Shown: one piece after another, positions 1 to 11,704 of the stretch | How positions within the stretch are numbered: position 1 is the first letter of the stretch | Layout: every line of letters begins with the position of its first letter | DNA from: Pegoplata infirma | Lineage: Eukaryota > Arthropoda > Insecta > Diptera > Anthomyiidae | NCBI GenBank assembly: GCA_963921195.1 | Contig: OY992536.1 | Coordinates: forward strand, 322,293,038-322,357,037 | DNA: 64,000 nucleotides | Reading direction: 5' to 3' | Program-made: the position numbers and the translations under genes | Notes under the pieces: generated by a model | Databases searched by the model: none | What the model saw: the letters and a program-made list of their open reading frames with translations, nothing else | Told to the model about the DNA's origin: nothing

Positions 1-86
1 AAAAAGTACCTTTTATAAAAAGTACCTTTTATAAAAAGTACCTTTTATAAAAAGTACCTTTTATAAAAAGTACCTTTTATAAAAAG
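1..86. repeat. 16-bp tandem array, window-edge fragment
   Basis: About five copies of the 16-bp unit AAAAAGTACCTTTTAT, cut by the window edge. The unit is close to a palindrome centred on GTAC. The same unit forms the array at 32460-33090, inside a DINE-like element, so this is probably the end of another such array. Confidence 0.9.
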
Positions 87-720
87 GAATGTAGGATTTT
101 TTGGTGAAGAAAAAAACCTTCTGGAATAGATACTTTTTTGAAATTTCGTTTCTAACGGGGGTAAGAAAGTGTACTTTTGGTACTTTTTTTTTTGTTCCTA
201 TAATAATGACCGTTGAAGCTTGAATTTTGGAATGTAGGGGACTTCGGTGAAAAAAACATTCTGCTAAAGTATTTTCAAAAAATTATGTTTCTAGAGCTGT
301 AAAAAAGTGTTTTTTTATCCTTTTTATATTTCATGAAGTAATTATCCTAGGCACTGAAATTTTGAATACTTTAAAAAGTTATTTTTGGAAATTCTGTTTC
401 TAAGGGTCGCAACCGATCGTAAAGGGGATAAAAAGTGTAAATTTGGTTATTCTTTTATTTTTTGAAATAATGGTTCAGAAACTTGATGTTTTAAATGAAG
501 GATCACCTAGCACAAAAAACAGTTTTTGGAAAATATAATTTTACGGGGAAAAGGGGGCAAATGGTTATTTTTAGATATCTAACTATTGAACTAAAAGCCG
601 CAGAAATAACACCCAAGACAAGGACATATTTTAAAATTTTAGGGTAAAATGGGGTACCTGGTAACAGTGGTGTTAAATGGTACTTTTCATATCTGCAATA
701 TAAAGACAATAGAAATTTTT
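86..720. repeat. Diverged ~145-bp repeats next to the 16-bp array
   Basis: Loose tandem repeats with the phrases GAATGTAGGA, AAAACATTCTG, GTTTCTAACGGGGGTAA and GTACTTTTGGTACTTTTT. They match the 31600-32440 repeats and keep the same order relative to the 16-bp array. Likely the interior of a second DINE-like element whose ends are not in the window. Confidence 0.6.
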
Positions 721-1230
721 TTAACGCATATTATATGGAGAGGAATGAACCTTACATGGAACGAACGAAAGGAGATGGACTTGGAAGTGAAATGGAATAG
801 AACGGGGAACGAAGTGGAATAGAGCTGGGAACAATATGGAATGATACTTTTTACTTAAATTTTACGGATTTAATAACTTTGTTGACTTTATATTTGTTCT
901 CTCTATATGTTTTTCCACTCAAACTTATTTTTATTAAATTTTTTTTTTTTCACTGAAATATTTATTCACTCAAAATCTTAAAACCTGATATAAGGGCTCG
1001 AAAATTGTCAATATATTTTTTCACCGAAACGAGCATGATGACGTACCAGAGAAGTTATTCAAATTTTATTGTTTAAATTATTCATTAAAATATTATTTTA
1101 TGAAAGACTTAAACGTCCACAAGTAAATAAAACAAAAACTATGTAGAGGATTTTTTTTAAATCGATAGAGTAATCCTGATCCTTATATTATCCGGTATTC
1201 AATACAACCGGTAACGAAGTACCGGGATGG
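720..1230. other. Intergenic DNA, no gene seen
   Basis: AT-rich DNA. A GA-rich stretch at 735-845 repeats GAATGGAATAG-like words. No open frame, RNA gene or clear element end was found. Confidence 0.4.
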
Positions 1231-1404
1231 TAAGCTAGTAAGTATATATGTAATTAGTTATTAATATTGGTTTGATAATCATTACATTTGGCACATTTGC
1301 TTGTAAATGTAATGGGAAAGGTAATTCGAATCAGAAGTAATTATAACTTTTGAATTTCCCATTACACATTTCATTACTTGGTAATTCAAGTTTTTGCTGG
1401 GTTA
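1230..1404. mobile_element. MITE fragment of the CCCAGCAAAAA family
   Basis: Ends in TTTTTGCTGGG followed by TTA. This matches the right terminus of the elements at 23510-23995 and 10730-11067. It holds short inverted words around GTAATGGGAAA and CATTACTTGGTAA, as in its relatives. The left end is not clear. Confidence 0.45.
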
Positions 1405-1461
1405 CTATCTCTTGATCAATATAATCAAATAAAATTTTTATTGATGTTTAAAGTCCAATTA

Positions 1462-3375
1462 CACTGTGCTACAAAAAACACAAAATCGAATATACTTTTA
1501 AAATGAGGTAGTTAAGGTTGTAGTTCTCGTCGAAAAGATCACAAAAATGCCCATCAAACTTGCCAGACGCCCTCAAATTTTAAAGTTATTGTCAAAAAAC
1601 GTTCTTTTCGGGACTTTTCTCACTAAACCACGTGTAACTTAAACATTTTTCAACCGATTTTAAATTTTTCAACCGTTTTGGATAGAAGAAGGATAGGGCT
1701 TTTCATGTGTGTGAATTGGTCTATACATATAAGAAAGATATGTATTGATTTTAAATAATTTTTTGTTATTTTTTGGAAATTTTTTGAGTTTATCGATTTT
1801 TTCTGCTATAGTTTGTTCAACAACATTTATATTAATAAACGTATTCCTAAAGAAAATTTAATTGTGAATACGATGAGCTTTATGTCAAAAAAATCGGATA
1901 ACAATTGACAGAGTTGTGATAATTTTTCTAACAAAGAAAATTAAGATTTTGTATGAAATTGCTGTGCGGATAACCCAGGCAAAAATATCTTATTAAGTTT
2001 TTGATATACCAATTTATGTAAAATATCTCAAAAACCTGACGAGATAGAGCAATGAAAAGGCCAGATTCGGAGTCAGCGCGACAAAAACCTTTAAAAATAT
2101 TGTACATGACCATTTATGATAAATTTATTTTTTTGCCTGGGTTATCTAAACGGCGATTTCCTGCAAAATCTTATGGCGTTTTCTTTTCTGGAAAAAATGT
2201 TGCACTTTCTGTACTTTTTTTTCGTTAATGACTCCTTGTGGACAGTAATAAACGGTAAGTATAGACATATTTGATACCAAAGGAAAGGTATTTTCGAGTT
2301 CTATCTAACTGTTCATAATAAAATGTCGAAACACGCTTATTTTATTGAAAAACATTTCAAAAACCCATAAATTTTTACATTTATCGGATCAGCTCAAAAA
2401 CTAAGTATTGTTTTCAAATGCTTGATATAGCATTTTATAGTCCTTATAAATACCTTTCTTTTGGTACCAAAAACGTCTATATTTACTGTACATAACTGTG
2501 CACAAAGAGTCATTAAAAAAAAAAAAGTGCAGAAAGTGCAACATTTTTTTCCAGAAAAGAAAACGCCATTAATTTTCTTTTTTAGAAAAATTATCACAAC
2601 TCTGTCAATTATTATCAGATTTTTTTAGGATGAAGCTTATCGTATTTAGAATTAAATTATCTTTAAAACAAGTAAGAAAGTTATAGTCGGTCAAGACCGA
2701 CCATATGATACCCTACACCAGTGTTTTCTGGAAAATGGGTACCACGTCCAAACATGGACCGATGGGATCTGTCTTTTGTTAGATCTTTATTTAGTGTAGA
2801 AAACTCACACTGCTCAAATTTTAGTTTAATTAGTTTATTTTTCTGTCAATAGACCGATTTAACTGAATATCGGTCGAAATTTTTGTATGGGGGACTAAGT
2901 CCAAAAATGGTCCAATTATATTCCGATTTGATAAGGTTACTAAAGCACAAGTTTAACACATAAAAATAAAATTTTTATCAAATATTTAAATTTTTATGAA
3001 TTTTGAGGCACTTATATGAAAATCGGGAGGGTGGTTTGTATGGGGACTACCAGAAGGACTGACCCGATATCTTTGAAATTTGGAATGATAATTCGTACAT
3101 ATATTATTATAGAAAAAATCAATAGATATTTTTCTTTTACGTATTCACTAATTCACACACATCGAAAGCCCTATCCTTTTTCTATCCAAAACAGTTTAAA
3201 CATTTAAAATCGGTTGAAAATTTTCTGAATTACACAAGGTTTATTGAGAAAAGTCCCAAAAAAAGTTTTTTGACATTAACTCTAAAATTTGAGGGTTTCT
3301 GGCAAGTTTAATGGGCATGTTCGTGATCTACTCGACAAGATCAACAACCTATCCTAAGTCACATCAGAAGTATTT
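1462..3375. mobile_element. Long fold-back element with CACTGTGC terminus
   Basis: The left arm begins CACTGTGCTACAAAAAACAC. Several left-arm segments recur inverted on the right: 1530-1720 against 3130-3350, 1850-1930 against 2585-2665, and 2175-2330 against 2430-2575. Together they form a very long interrupted hairpin. The right terminal repeat is lost. A DINE-like fragment (2669-3097) interrupts the right arm, and extra sequence at about 1950-2150 lies in the left. A related copy begins at 37757. Trinucleotide TTA precedes the left end. Open frames here are by-products of the inverted arms. Confidence 0.75.
2669..3097 (-). mobile_element. DINE-like element, family B, truncated
   Basis: Starts with AAAACAAGTAAGAAAG, then GTCGGTCAAGACCGACC and a TACCCTACACCA motif. 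It shares GGTTTGTATGGGGAC and GTCCAAAAATGGTCC with the longer copy at 17334-18640 in the opposite orientation. The other terminus, with the TATACCC hairpin and GTCCGTC repeats, is missing. Confidence 0.7.
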
Positions 3376-3379
3376 TTTC

Positions 3380-3710
3380 ACTGGCGTAGATATAAAAAGT
3401 GTATTTAAATTTAAATATTTCTTCTTTTTTTTGTTGGTTTGTAAAAACTTTTTCCTAGACACCCTTTTTCATAACATTTTTTAGTTTTTTTCTTTTCTGG
3501 TATAATATTTTCTTAAATCATAAGACTAGTTTTTAATATCAACTTAATTGTAAATTGCCATCATTGATTTTATTGACAACATATAGTCAGTGTCTCTTCA
3601 ACAACTCCAACAACATACAATTGGAATCACAACTCCATCAAAAAAAATTCACATACAAATCTCCAGTCATTCACATCTTGTAATTGTTTAGAAACGTTTA
3701 TGTTTTTCAT
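3380..3710. other. Intergenic DNA, no gene seen
   Basis: Low-complexity AT-rich DNA with a less repetitive part at 3540-3700. No coding or RNA signal was found. Confidence 0.4.
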
Positions 3711-3995
3711 ATATACCCTACACTTATTAAGATGGTATATATAAATTTGTCGTTTCGTTTGCAACAGTTTGAAATATCGGCATAGGACCTAAAGTTCATG
3801 TATGAGTGCTTGGGAAGGCAACATCACCCTCGCCCAGTCATTATGTCAATTTTTATACCCTCCATTTAGTGATAGAGGGAATATATAAGTTTGTCATTAT
3901 TGATCAGTGATCGATTTTAAGACATTCTAGCGATGTCCGTCTGTAGTTCGTGAAATCGGACCTGGGGAAAAGTTTCCTCTTGTGACTGAGGAGCG
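3711..3995 (+). mobile_element. DINE-like 5' fragments
   Basis: Two adjacent partial starts. One is at 3711-3800 (TATACCCTACAC, GTATATATAAATTTGTC, AATATCGGCATAGGACC). The second is at 3850-3950 (TATACCCTCCATTTAGTG, TAAGTTTGTCATT, GATCGATTTTAAG, CTAGCGATGTCCGTCTGT). The second lacks the middle stretch found in other copies. Confidence 0.65.
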
Positions 3996-3999
3996 TATT

Positions 4000-4640
4000 T
4001 GAAGATTCGACCAAACCGAATAAAACTTGGTTTGTATTAATTTTTATTCCTACATCTTCAAGCAATATTTTTAGTTTAATATGGTTTGTTTGGATATTTG
4101 TATTGGATAGTTGAAATTGTTAGGATTGGTTTTTTGTGATTATTGTTGCTGTTGTTGTCATGCATGTTAATCGAGCACATTTTCATTGATTTTTTTATGT
4201 TTATTACTTGTCATATATTGGCGATTATTGATGGTGTAAAGTTGTTGTCTATGATGTTTTCTGTTGACGATAATGAAGATTTCTAGTTTAATTGTTGTGT
4301 GTGTTGTGTACTATATGGATGATGATGACATGTTCAAAGTTTTTTATTTATCTTTTATTGTACAAAATTTTATTGTTTCTAAAATAAAACACGAATAGAA
4401 TACATGAGAAAATTTGTTAGAGTTCCTAAATTGTAAAATTTATGTTTAATTCTTAACAAGATGTATGCGGAGATATATTTCAAATCCAATTTGATGAGAA
4501 TTTGGAAAAATTAAAAAAAATAATTTGATAATATTTTAAAATTTATTTAATACGCTTGATATTCTTTCAAGGATATAACCCTGATTAGGTGCATCGGAAC
4601 TGGTTCTTATGAGTTTATATTTTGTTGCCTCTTCAGAATT
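4000..4640. other. Intergenic DNA with TTG-rich microsatellite tract
   Basis: Contains TGTTGCTGTTGTTGTC near 4145 and GATGATGATG near 4320, plus TTGTTGTGTGTGTTGTG near 4290. No gene was seen. Confidence 0.4.
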
Positions 4641-4649
4641 TCTGTTGCC

Positions 4650-5807
4650 AGAACCAAAGGGGGAAATTTTTTTGAGTAATCACTTGTTTAAATTTCAAAA
4701 ACAAAAAATTTAATAATTTTTTAATTGACGCAATTAAAAATTTACTCAAAAGTTTTTAAAAAAATTTAAGTAAATAATTTAATAAAAATTTAATAGTTTT
4801 TTTATTCTCTTAGTTTTTAGAATTCTCATTTAGTTTATAGTTTTTTGTAAATGTATTTAAAAGTTTGAAATCATCTTTATGAAATTTGTCTATGTCTTTA
4901 GGACATAAATATATTTGGTTAAACTTAAAAACAAAAGTTTCTTTTGTAAATAAAATGTGAAACTTTTTTGAACTTTAAAAGTAAATTTTTACTTGACACA
5001 ATTAAAAACTTAATTAAAAACAAGTAAAAAAGTTAAATTCGGCCTTGCCGAATGTAGTGATACCCTCCACAATTTCAAAAAGATTATTGCAAACAACTTT
5101 ATTTAAAAGGAAATTACTTTTGAAAAAAAAAAAATTGAAAAAAATTCCGCGAAAAAAAATTTTGGTAAAAAAAAAAATCCGCGATTTTTTTCTTTTTTTG
5201 TCAAAAAATATGTTCGTACTTGTTTAAATACCATTTGGTGTTCAATTATGTTCACATATGTCAACCAGAAGCCGAATTAAAGCATTTTGTATTTTTAGGT
5301 TATGTTGAATGTACTGAAATTTTTGAGGTGTGCTTACATTTTCGTTCATAACTTTTGAACCGCTGAACCGATATCGCTCAAATGCAATACCAAACTTCTC
5401 GGGAGAACTTCCAACATATATGTTAAGTTTCAGTCATCTCTATGCAATATTTTGTCGGCGACAGCATTTTCCACAGACAGACGGACAGACGGACATCGCT
5501 AGAATGTCTTAAAATCGATCGGGCGTCATGAATATATATACTTTATGGGGTCCCAGACCGATATTACGATGAGTTACAAACGGAATGACAAACTTATATA
5601 TACCCTCTATCACTAAGTGGAGGGTATAAAAAAACGAACAATTTTGAGTTAAGTTTTAATTGTGTCAATTAAAAAATTAATAATTTTTTTTGTATGCATT
5701 TGATAACTTTTTATTAAAAGTTTATTCAATACTATTAAATCGCTTAATGGTGCAAAATTTAGTAATTTTTTACTCAATAGTATTATAAATTTGTTTTTTT
5801 TTCTGTG
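4650..5807. mobile_element. AT-rich TIR element (family E) holding a DINE-like insertion
   Basis: Shares ordered blocks with 21732-25443 and, in part, 58349-59124: AATTGACGCAATTAAAAA, GAATTCTCATTTAGTTTATAG, ACTTGACACAATTAAAAAC. Its right end is TTTTTCTGTG followed by TA. The left end is less certain. Comparison with 25121-25170 gives the uninterrupted sequence across the DINE-like insertion at 5019. Confidence 0.65.
5019..5632 (-). mobile_element. DINE-like element, family A, essentially complete
   Basis: Runs from AACAAGTAAAAAAGTTAAA and the TTCGGCCTTGCCGAA hairpin, through GACAGACGGACAGACGG and GACATCGCTAGAATG, to TATATACCCTCTATCAC and AGTGGAGGGTATA. Both ends are known because the host element is intact elsewhere: flanks AACTTAATTAAAA and CGAACAATTTTG are nearly adjacent at 25140-25170. 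No obvious target duplication is seen, as expected for Helitron-type insertion. A 60-codon open frame at 5330 has no domain. Confidence 0.8.
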
Positions 5808-6097
5808 TAGGATGTGGAGAAACACGAAGTGAGAACATAAAATGATTATGCAGCAAAAAAGAAAAAAAATGTGCTGCATTTGGAAATTTATGATTTTTGA
5901 GTGTTACTATGGGACAAAAAATTCATAAATAGTTAAACTAATGAAAAATTGTCTAAAAAATTAAAATAAAGAAAAATTAAACAATTTTGAGAAAAAAAAA
6001 ATTCAAAAATAATTCCTAAAAAGTTTAACTAATGAAAACTGATTAAAAAAATCCAAAAAAATTAGGAATAGCAAAATTCTTAAAACAGTGAAATTGT

Positions 6098-6280
6098 GGC
6101 GCCATGAAATAGCTCCCAATGAAATAAGTGCCAATGGAATAAATCCCAAATAAAATGAAATATCTCCCAAACCAAAAAAATTAAATAAGTCCCAAAAAAA
6201 ATGAAATAAGTCCCTAAGAAAAAATGAAAGAAGTCCCAACGAAATAACTCCCAATAGAAATGAAATAAATCCCAATTTTT
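6098..6280 (+). mobile_element. GGCGCCATGAAATA repeat element
   Basis: Begins GGCGCCATGAAATAGCTCCC and continues as irregular repeats of AATGAAATAAGTCCCAA. The same start and repeats occur inverted at 11343-11580. No target duplication identified. Confidence 0.6.
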
Positions 6281-6665
6281 TTGAATATTAAATTTTTAAC
6301 TATTTAAATCCCAAACACACTCTAATTGTATCTCTTTAAAAAACATAACTCTGAAGTGACTACAATCCCTTCTCAACTTTTTTGGGATGCAGCTTACTGA
6401 CACATTGATTACATTTATTTTAATGTTTGAATGAAATCAGTATAATATTTCATGCAATAGCTAACTTATCGCGATCCCCTCTGGCGGCTGCGAGAAGAAC
6501 AGAAAATAAACTCCATAAAAATAAGAACTCAAATTAAAAAAATATATAAATCATGTTGGTTAAAACACTTAACAAGCCACGCATTAAACTTGAAAGCAGA
6601 TTCCTGGAAGCCTTTTAGAGCATCCAGGATTCTGTATAATAAATGTGGTAACATAACGATAATTT

Positions 6666-6860
6666 TTTTGAAAAGATTTGAATGCGTATGGGTGTGAAGG
6701 AAGCGGCGAAGACGAAAAATTTTTACAAGAGATTTTAAAAAAAAATTCAAAAAAAAATCGCGCGATTTTTTTTTTAATTTTTTGTTAAAATATCTTGTAA
6801 AAATTTTTCGCCTGCGGCGCTTCCTTCAAACCCATACGCATTCAAATCTTTTCAAACATA
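6666..6860. repeat. ~195-bp palindrome centred on CGCGCG
   Basis: The left arm AAAAGATTTGAATGCGTATG..GAAGGAAGC pairs with GCTTCCTTC..CATACGCATTCAAATC on the right. The centre is at about 6766 and there is almost no loop. It is probably a fold-back MITE; the arms differ at a few bases. Confidence 0.8.
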
Positions 6861-7332
6861 TAATAGTATTCGAACAACATATATTTCAAAATAAAGAAGA
6901 CCAAGACTGAGTGGGTTGTAAAAGATCCAAAGTCCATTTCGCCTACACTTTAAATAATCTAATGTGCCCGCCAAACCAACAGGATCCTGAAACTTCTTAT
7001 TACACCGGTAGCGGATCTTCAGTTTGTCATACAATACCTCTTAATTTTCATAAATTAAAACCATTTTTAGAAGAACTCGAAATTTTTCACAACTACCCAG
7101 CAAAAAAAAATCGAAGTGGTGCAAAACGAATAAGTGATTCACTACATACATAGTAGCTATATGTGCCGATCTTCATATTCCATAAGAAGTACTTTTATAA
7201 GCACTTCCAAAACTGCTAAAAAAATGCCAATAATAACAACTTTCACCAGTTCAATGATTTATAAGTACCATTTTCATATGTGTTTACAAATGCAATTGAA
7301 AAGTACAAATTTGTGGCACTTATGTTAAGTAT

Positions 7333-7940
7333 TGGATTTGTTTTGTTGAACATTTTTTTTTATAATTTTCTCTGATTTAATAAAAAGTTAAATTTTATAA
7401 ATGAATTAACTTGATATGCCGCAAAAGCGAATTTGTTATGTAAATTATGTTATAAAAAAATACAGTTTCCAGATTTTTGTTAAAATTACCAAATGACTCA
7501 AGAAGTGCTAAAAAGATAACAAAAAAACTGTTAGCCCTTAAAAAAGACAAGGGTTAAATATAACCAAAAAAGAGCTACGTTGGTATTGCCGTTTAAAGGT
7601 ATAAAAACTCTTCTAAAAATATACGATATCTGATTTAAAATGAGAGAATTACTTTTTTTTATCTCTTCATTTTATTTATTGGATGTTTTTTTTTTAACTA
7701 CATGTATAAAAACATTTTTTTTATAATTTTTGGATTTGTTTTGTAAATTATGTACAAAAAAAACAATAAAAAGTTTCCAGATTATGGTAAAAATCAAATG
7801 ACTTAAAAAGTGCTTAAAGGGCTAAAAAAGATAACCAAAAAAAGGTGGTAGCCTTTAAAAAAAAGGGCTGAATTATAGCCACAAAATGACTAAGTTGGTA
7901 TCGCTGTTGAAAGGTATAAAAACTCTTCTAAACATTAGGG
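7333..7940 (+). repeat. Two-copy tandem duplication, ~300-bp period
   Basis: The segment with TTGGATTTGTTTTGT, GTTTCCAGATT, AAATGACT, AAGTGCT, TTGGTAT and AAAGGTATAAAAACTCTTCTAA occurs at about 7333-7620 and again at 7728-7940. The copies are diverged, so the duplication is old. No gene was recognised. Confidence 0.65.
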
Positions 7941-7995
7941 TATTCAATTAATCGAGGTTTTGGTTTAATCGGCTAATCGGGCAAATAATTAATCG

Positions 7996-9375
7996 CACTT
8001 AAAAAATTATGTTAGTAATATCAACTGAAAATGTCAGTTAAAATAACTACTTTGTAAGTTGTTTTGGGGTCAACTACTTTTTCAGTTAAATCAACTGACA
8101 ATGTTAGTTATTTTAACTGACAAAAAAACCACTGACTTATGTACACTCATAGAAATATCTTAGTAGAAAAATTAGTAAACCCATTGTAGATCAAGTTTTA
8201 CAGAATAATGCCGTATTCAACAAAAATTAATGTTGATATCGTTGAATAATCAGTAAAGTTGAATCAACTTTTTACAACGCTTATACAGAATTCAATAGAT
8301 AAATCAAAATAGAAAAAACAACCCTGTTCGTTAATTTTTTTTTTTTATTATTAACGAGTGGCGAGTGAGTTGGTAGCAATGTGAATCGTGTTTATCTCTT
8401 ATAAAATTATTTTATGTGTTTGTTTTTTATAAAAATATTTAATATTATAAAAATAAATAAAAATAGGATCTGATTTGTTAATATTTGGTAAGTAAAAAAA
8501 TACATTGATTACTTTATGTATTCATACTATATTACACTTTTTTGCTTTTTTAAGGATTTTGTTTGGTATCATCAGAAAATTGGAGAATGGAATAATGAGT
8601 GCATAACATGAATAAACGAAGTTCGTGTGAAAATCTTTGTGAAAATCTTCAAATATTGCAGCTTAAAAAGCCGACGATAATACAAAAATATTGTGATTTA
8701 TGCTTAATAAAAGAATATTAACAAATAACAACAAGTTTTTTTATTAATAAAATTTCTTATATTAACAAAAATATGAGTTGAATTTACAAAAAATAAGAGT
8801 TGATTTACAAAAAAACGAGTTGATCAACTTTTACAAAAACTGACAATAATTTTTATTGAAACCAACATAAATATTTGTAGGGTCAAAATCAACAATGATT
8901 TCTGTTGAATTTACAGCGATTTTCTTTGGGAATACAATGATTTTTGGTTGAGTGTAGTAAAAACTACTTACATTTGTAGTCAAAACAACTAAAATGTAGT
9001 TAAATAAAAAAATCAATATATAAGTTTTTTTTTCAAAACATTTTTCAGAAAAAAAAATTGAAGACCAAATTTTTTCCAAGTTTTTTTTTTAAAAAAAAAG
9101 TTGTGAAAAATAAAAATAACAAACATTTTTTTTTTTGGAAAAAAAAAACTTTAAAACTTTTCAGAGATAAAATAAATAAAATTAACTACTTTAAATAACT
9201 GTTACTACATCACAGTACTTTTTTATTAGTTCAAAAAAACGATTTAAAATAACTAACAGAAATAGTTGTTTGATATTTTTCATACAAAAACAACTGACTT
9301 TGTAGTTGAAAATAACTAACTACTGTAAAATATACAAATAACTAACATGTAGTAACTTACATAATTTTCTGAGTG
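7996..9375. mobile_element. TIR element with CACTTAAAAAATTATG ends
   Basis: The left end CACTTAAAAAATTATGTTAG pairs with the right end ACATAATTTTCTGAGTG. The inside is rich in AACTAACTAC, CAACTGAC and TTAGTTATTTT words. It is itself interrupted at 8144-8954. The surrounding AATCGG-rich sequence resumes on both sides. Confidence 0.6.
8144..8954. mobile_element. CACTCA-TIR element with TA target duplication
   Basis: Starts CACTCATAGAAAT and ends GGTTGAGTG, with TA on each side (8142-8143, 8955-8956). Inside, GTTGAATCAACTTTT and GAGTTGATCAACTTTTAC are inverted near the ends. The CACTCA termini with a 2-bp duplication are shared with 49276-50156 and 55861-57127. A Tc1/mariner-type origin is possible. 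No transposase frame. Confidence 0.65.
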
Positions 9376-9475
9376 CGGGGTTGAGATTTAATCGGTTAAT
9401 AATCGGATAAATTTGAATTATTCGGTTAACCGAATAATAAAAATTTTTATTGAATATAAAACTAAGAACTCTATG

Positions 9476-9832
9476 TACTTTTAAGAATTTTATTAATTTT
9501 ATTTAAAATAAATCTTTATCCGATATGGCGAAGCTCTATAATGTTAGCCCAAATAAAGATTTTTTGTATGGCACCCTGAAAATTTACCCTAAAATTGATA
9601 CCCAAATTGATGCCGGGCTTAGATGCACCTCTAATAGAGTTTCGAATTCGGTACTATTATATATCAACAAGACAAATTGGTTGGTTTTCAAATTTGTTTT
9701 CTTTTATTTTTTAGGGCCGAAATTGCAATAATTTTATCGGTCGATATCTCCGTAATGAAAAAAGATATCTTAAGGATTGCAAAAGTAATTTGAAGAATAA
9801 GTGAAGTATTTTTAGATGTGCTGAACTAATTA
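9476..9832. other. Unassigned DNA, no gene seen
   Basis: Moderately complex sequence around 9525-9760. A 68-codon frame lacks an ATG start in good context and shows no motif. It may be a decayed element. Confidence 0.35.
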
Positions 9833-10403
9833 CACAGTGCAACACCCAAAATCGGAATGGGATGAAACCAAAAGCAAATGAAAGTTGACATATTCCATAA
9901 CAAACCCATCAAGGCTTTTTTCTAGTTCAGAGCTAGATTTTGTTTTACACGCATTTGAAGTTAGTGCACTTTTATTATAATTATAATAATAGATGCTTGA
10001 AAACTGTATCAGTGGCAAATGATTAATATTGTAATTGCCTTTAAATAATACGCAACGGTGTACAGTGATTTATTTTAATAATTTGGCTATTCAGTAAATA
10101 GGTACTGGACCGATTGCAGCAAAATTCATACCAGTCATAGCTGAAGTAATTTTGAGCTTAAGTTTGGAAACTGGACCCTACATGTCCAATAAGGGCACCA
10201 CCAGGGGCCTTTAAAGTAGGACATGTTTAGTACACAAAAACTTTAAATGCTTTAAAATCAACAACTTTAAATGCGTGTAAAATAAAATCTAGCTCTGACC
10301 TAAAAAAAAGGCCTTGAGGGTTTTGTTATGAAAAACGTCAGCTTTCATTTGCTTTTGGTTTCATCCCATTCCGATTCCGAAAGTTCGATTTTGTATCACT
10401 GTG
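9833..10403. mobile_element. Fold-back MITE with CACAGTG ends, TSD TTA
   Basis: The left end CACAGTGCAACACCCAAAAT and the right end ending CACTGTG carry arms of about 130 bp (GGAATGGGATGAAACCAAAA and its complement). TTA flanks both sides (9830-9832, 10404-10406). A TTA/TAA duplication is typical of PIF/Harbinger. The termini resemble the CACTGTGC elements at 1462 and 37757. Confidence 0.7.
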
Positions 10404-10729
10404 TTATACATCATAAAATAATTCTCGGTTTTATAAGGTCCCGAACATTGCGAATATCTGAGTTTATGCAGTACTGTCAATCGAAAATCTAAATATCTCA
10501 AAATAAGATAAATCACTTCTAAGGCCAGATTCGGATTAAGCGCATGAAAAACTATTAGAAAAATATATACATCCACATTTAATTAATAATTCCTATTAGC
10601 TAAACTAAATTATTAAAAACATCGATTTAATCTTAACAATTTCAAGTCTAAATATTACATAATAAATATTATACATTGTTAAACATATCGTTTTGGTTTT
10701 AATTATTATTAGTGTAAATACTAAAAAAA

Positions 10730-11067
10730 ACTCTTAAAATCAATCCCAAAAAGTCATGAGTGATGAAAAAATCACTTCTAAATCACCATATAAAAATTAC
10801 ATAATCAGATCTAAAATGCCAGGAAATATATACTTCTAAAGAAGTGATGAAAAAAGCACTTCCAAAAGGTCAAGTTATATTAACATCCCGATCACTACTT
10901 CAGAAGTTGTGATAAAGATGTTAATATATATGTACATACTAAACACTAGTGATATTGTGTGTCACGCCCATATAAAATTCATCAGTGTTTCAGCTGAAGA
11001 AGAAGTACATCTGGTTCATAAGTTGTGGTGAATTTTGTAGTGAATGGTAAGCTCTTTTTTTGCTGGG
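10730..11067. mobile_element. CCCAGCAAAAA-family MITE
   Basis: Ends TTTTTTTGCTGGG followed by TA at 11068. It shares GTGTGTCACGCCC and the ATTCATCAGTGTTTCA region with the fuller element at 23510-23995. Inside are several GAAGTGAT/ATCACTTC inverted words. The left boundary is approximate. Confidence 0.5.
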
Positions 11068-11342
11068 TACTCGCAGCATGCATTTCGCCTTAAAGCAAAC
11101 GTATTATATTTTTTTTTTTTGGATTTTGATTGACATTGATGTACTTCTGAGTGAATGGTTTTCTGAATTTATTAACAAGATAATTCAAAAAGTATTGAAA
11201 AAAGTTTATTCTAGCTCGAGGTCGTTTACTTTCCCCGTAGTAAATTAACTTTTCCTGAATATAAATCAAGAAAATATATAATTTTTATTATTTTTAATAA
11301 AAATTAAAGAAACTTTAAAATTCAATAAGTTAAATTTTTATT

Positions 11343-11580
11343 TTCATAACTTACCCTCAAAATGTTGGGAGTTATTTCATTAAAATAGTTTGGGAGTTAT
11401 TGCATAATGAAATAACTCCCAAACTTAAAAATGAAATAACTTCCAAAAAAAATGAAATAATCCCCTCAGATTTGGGAGTTATTTCATTATGAAATAACTC
11501 CCAAATCGTATGGAAATTTTTGGGACTTATTGCATTATTTTTCTTGGGACTTATTTCATTGGGAGTTGTTTCATGGCGCC
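11343..11580 (-). mobile_element. GGCGCCATGAAA repeat element, second copy
   Basis: Inverted relative to 6098-6280. Repeats of TGGGAGTTATTTCATT and TTGGGACTTATT end at TTTCATGGCGCC. Internal words are arranged as dyads, such as GGGAGTTATTTCATTATG then AAATAACTCCC. Confidence 0.6.
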
Positions 11581-11704
11581 TGAAATTGTGTTTAACCAAA
11601 AATAATTTACAATTTTCCTTTTTTATGCATTTTGCTTATACCGCACAAACTTTTGGCTTTTAATAACCCCTAGTGAAATTTGATATTTTTGTTGAATGTT
11701 TTAA

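Larger units (their letters stand above)
7937..9470 (+). mobile_element. hAT-like element end with AATCGG repeats
   Basis: The left edge TAGGGTATTCAATTAATCG is followed by repeated TTAATCGG/CTAATCGGG words. These continue after the insertion at 7996-9375 (TTTAATCGGTTAATAATCGG, ATTCGGTTAACCGAAT). This resembles the hAT-like element at 14196-15451. The right terminus was not found, so no target duplication can be checked. Confidence 0.45.

Noticed and set aside
1462..3375. Ordinary TIR transposon with both termini
   Set aside because: The CACTGTGC terminus is present only on the left; the right side shows arm text but no terminal repeat, so it is called a fold-back with a lost end.
6911..7153. 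80-codon frame with fairly balanced composition
   Set aside because: Opens on GTG, lacks a usable ATG near its start, and runs into a CCCAGCAAAAA-type end near 7097. Could be a decayed exon, but not supportable.
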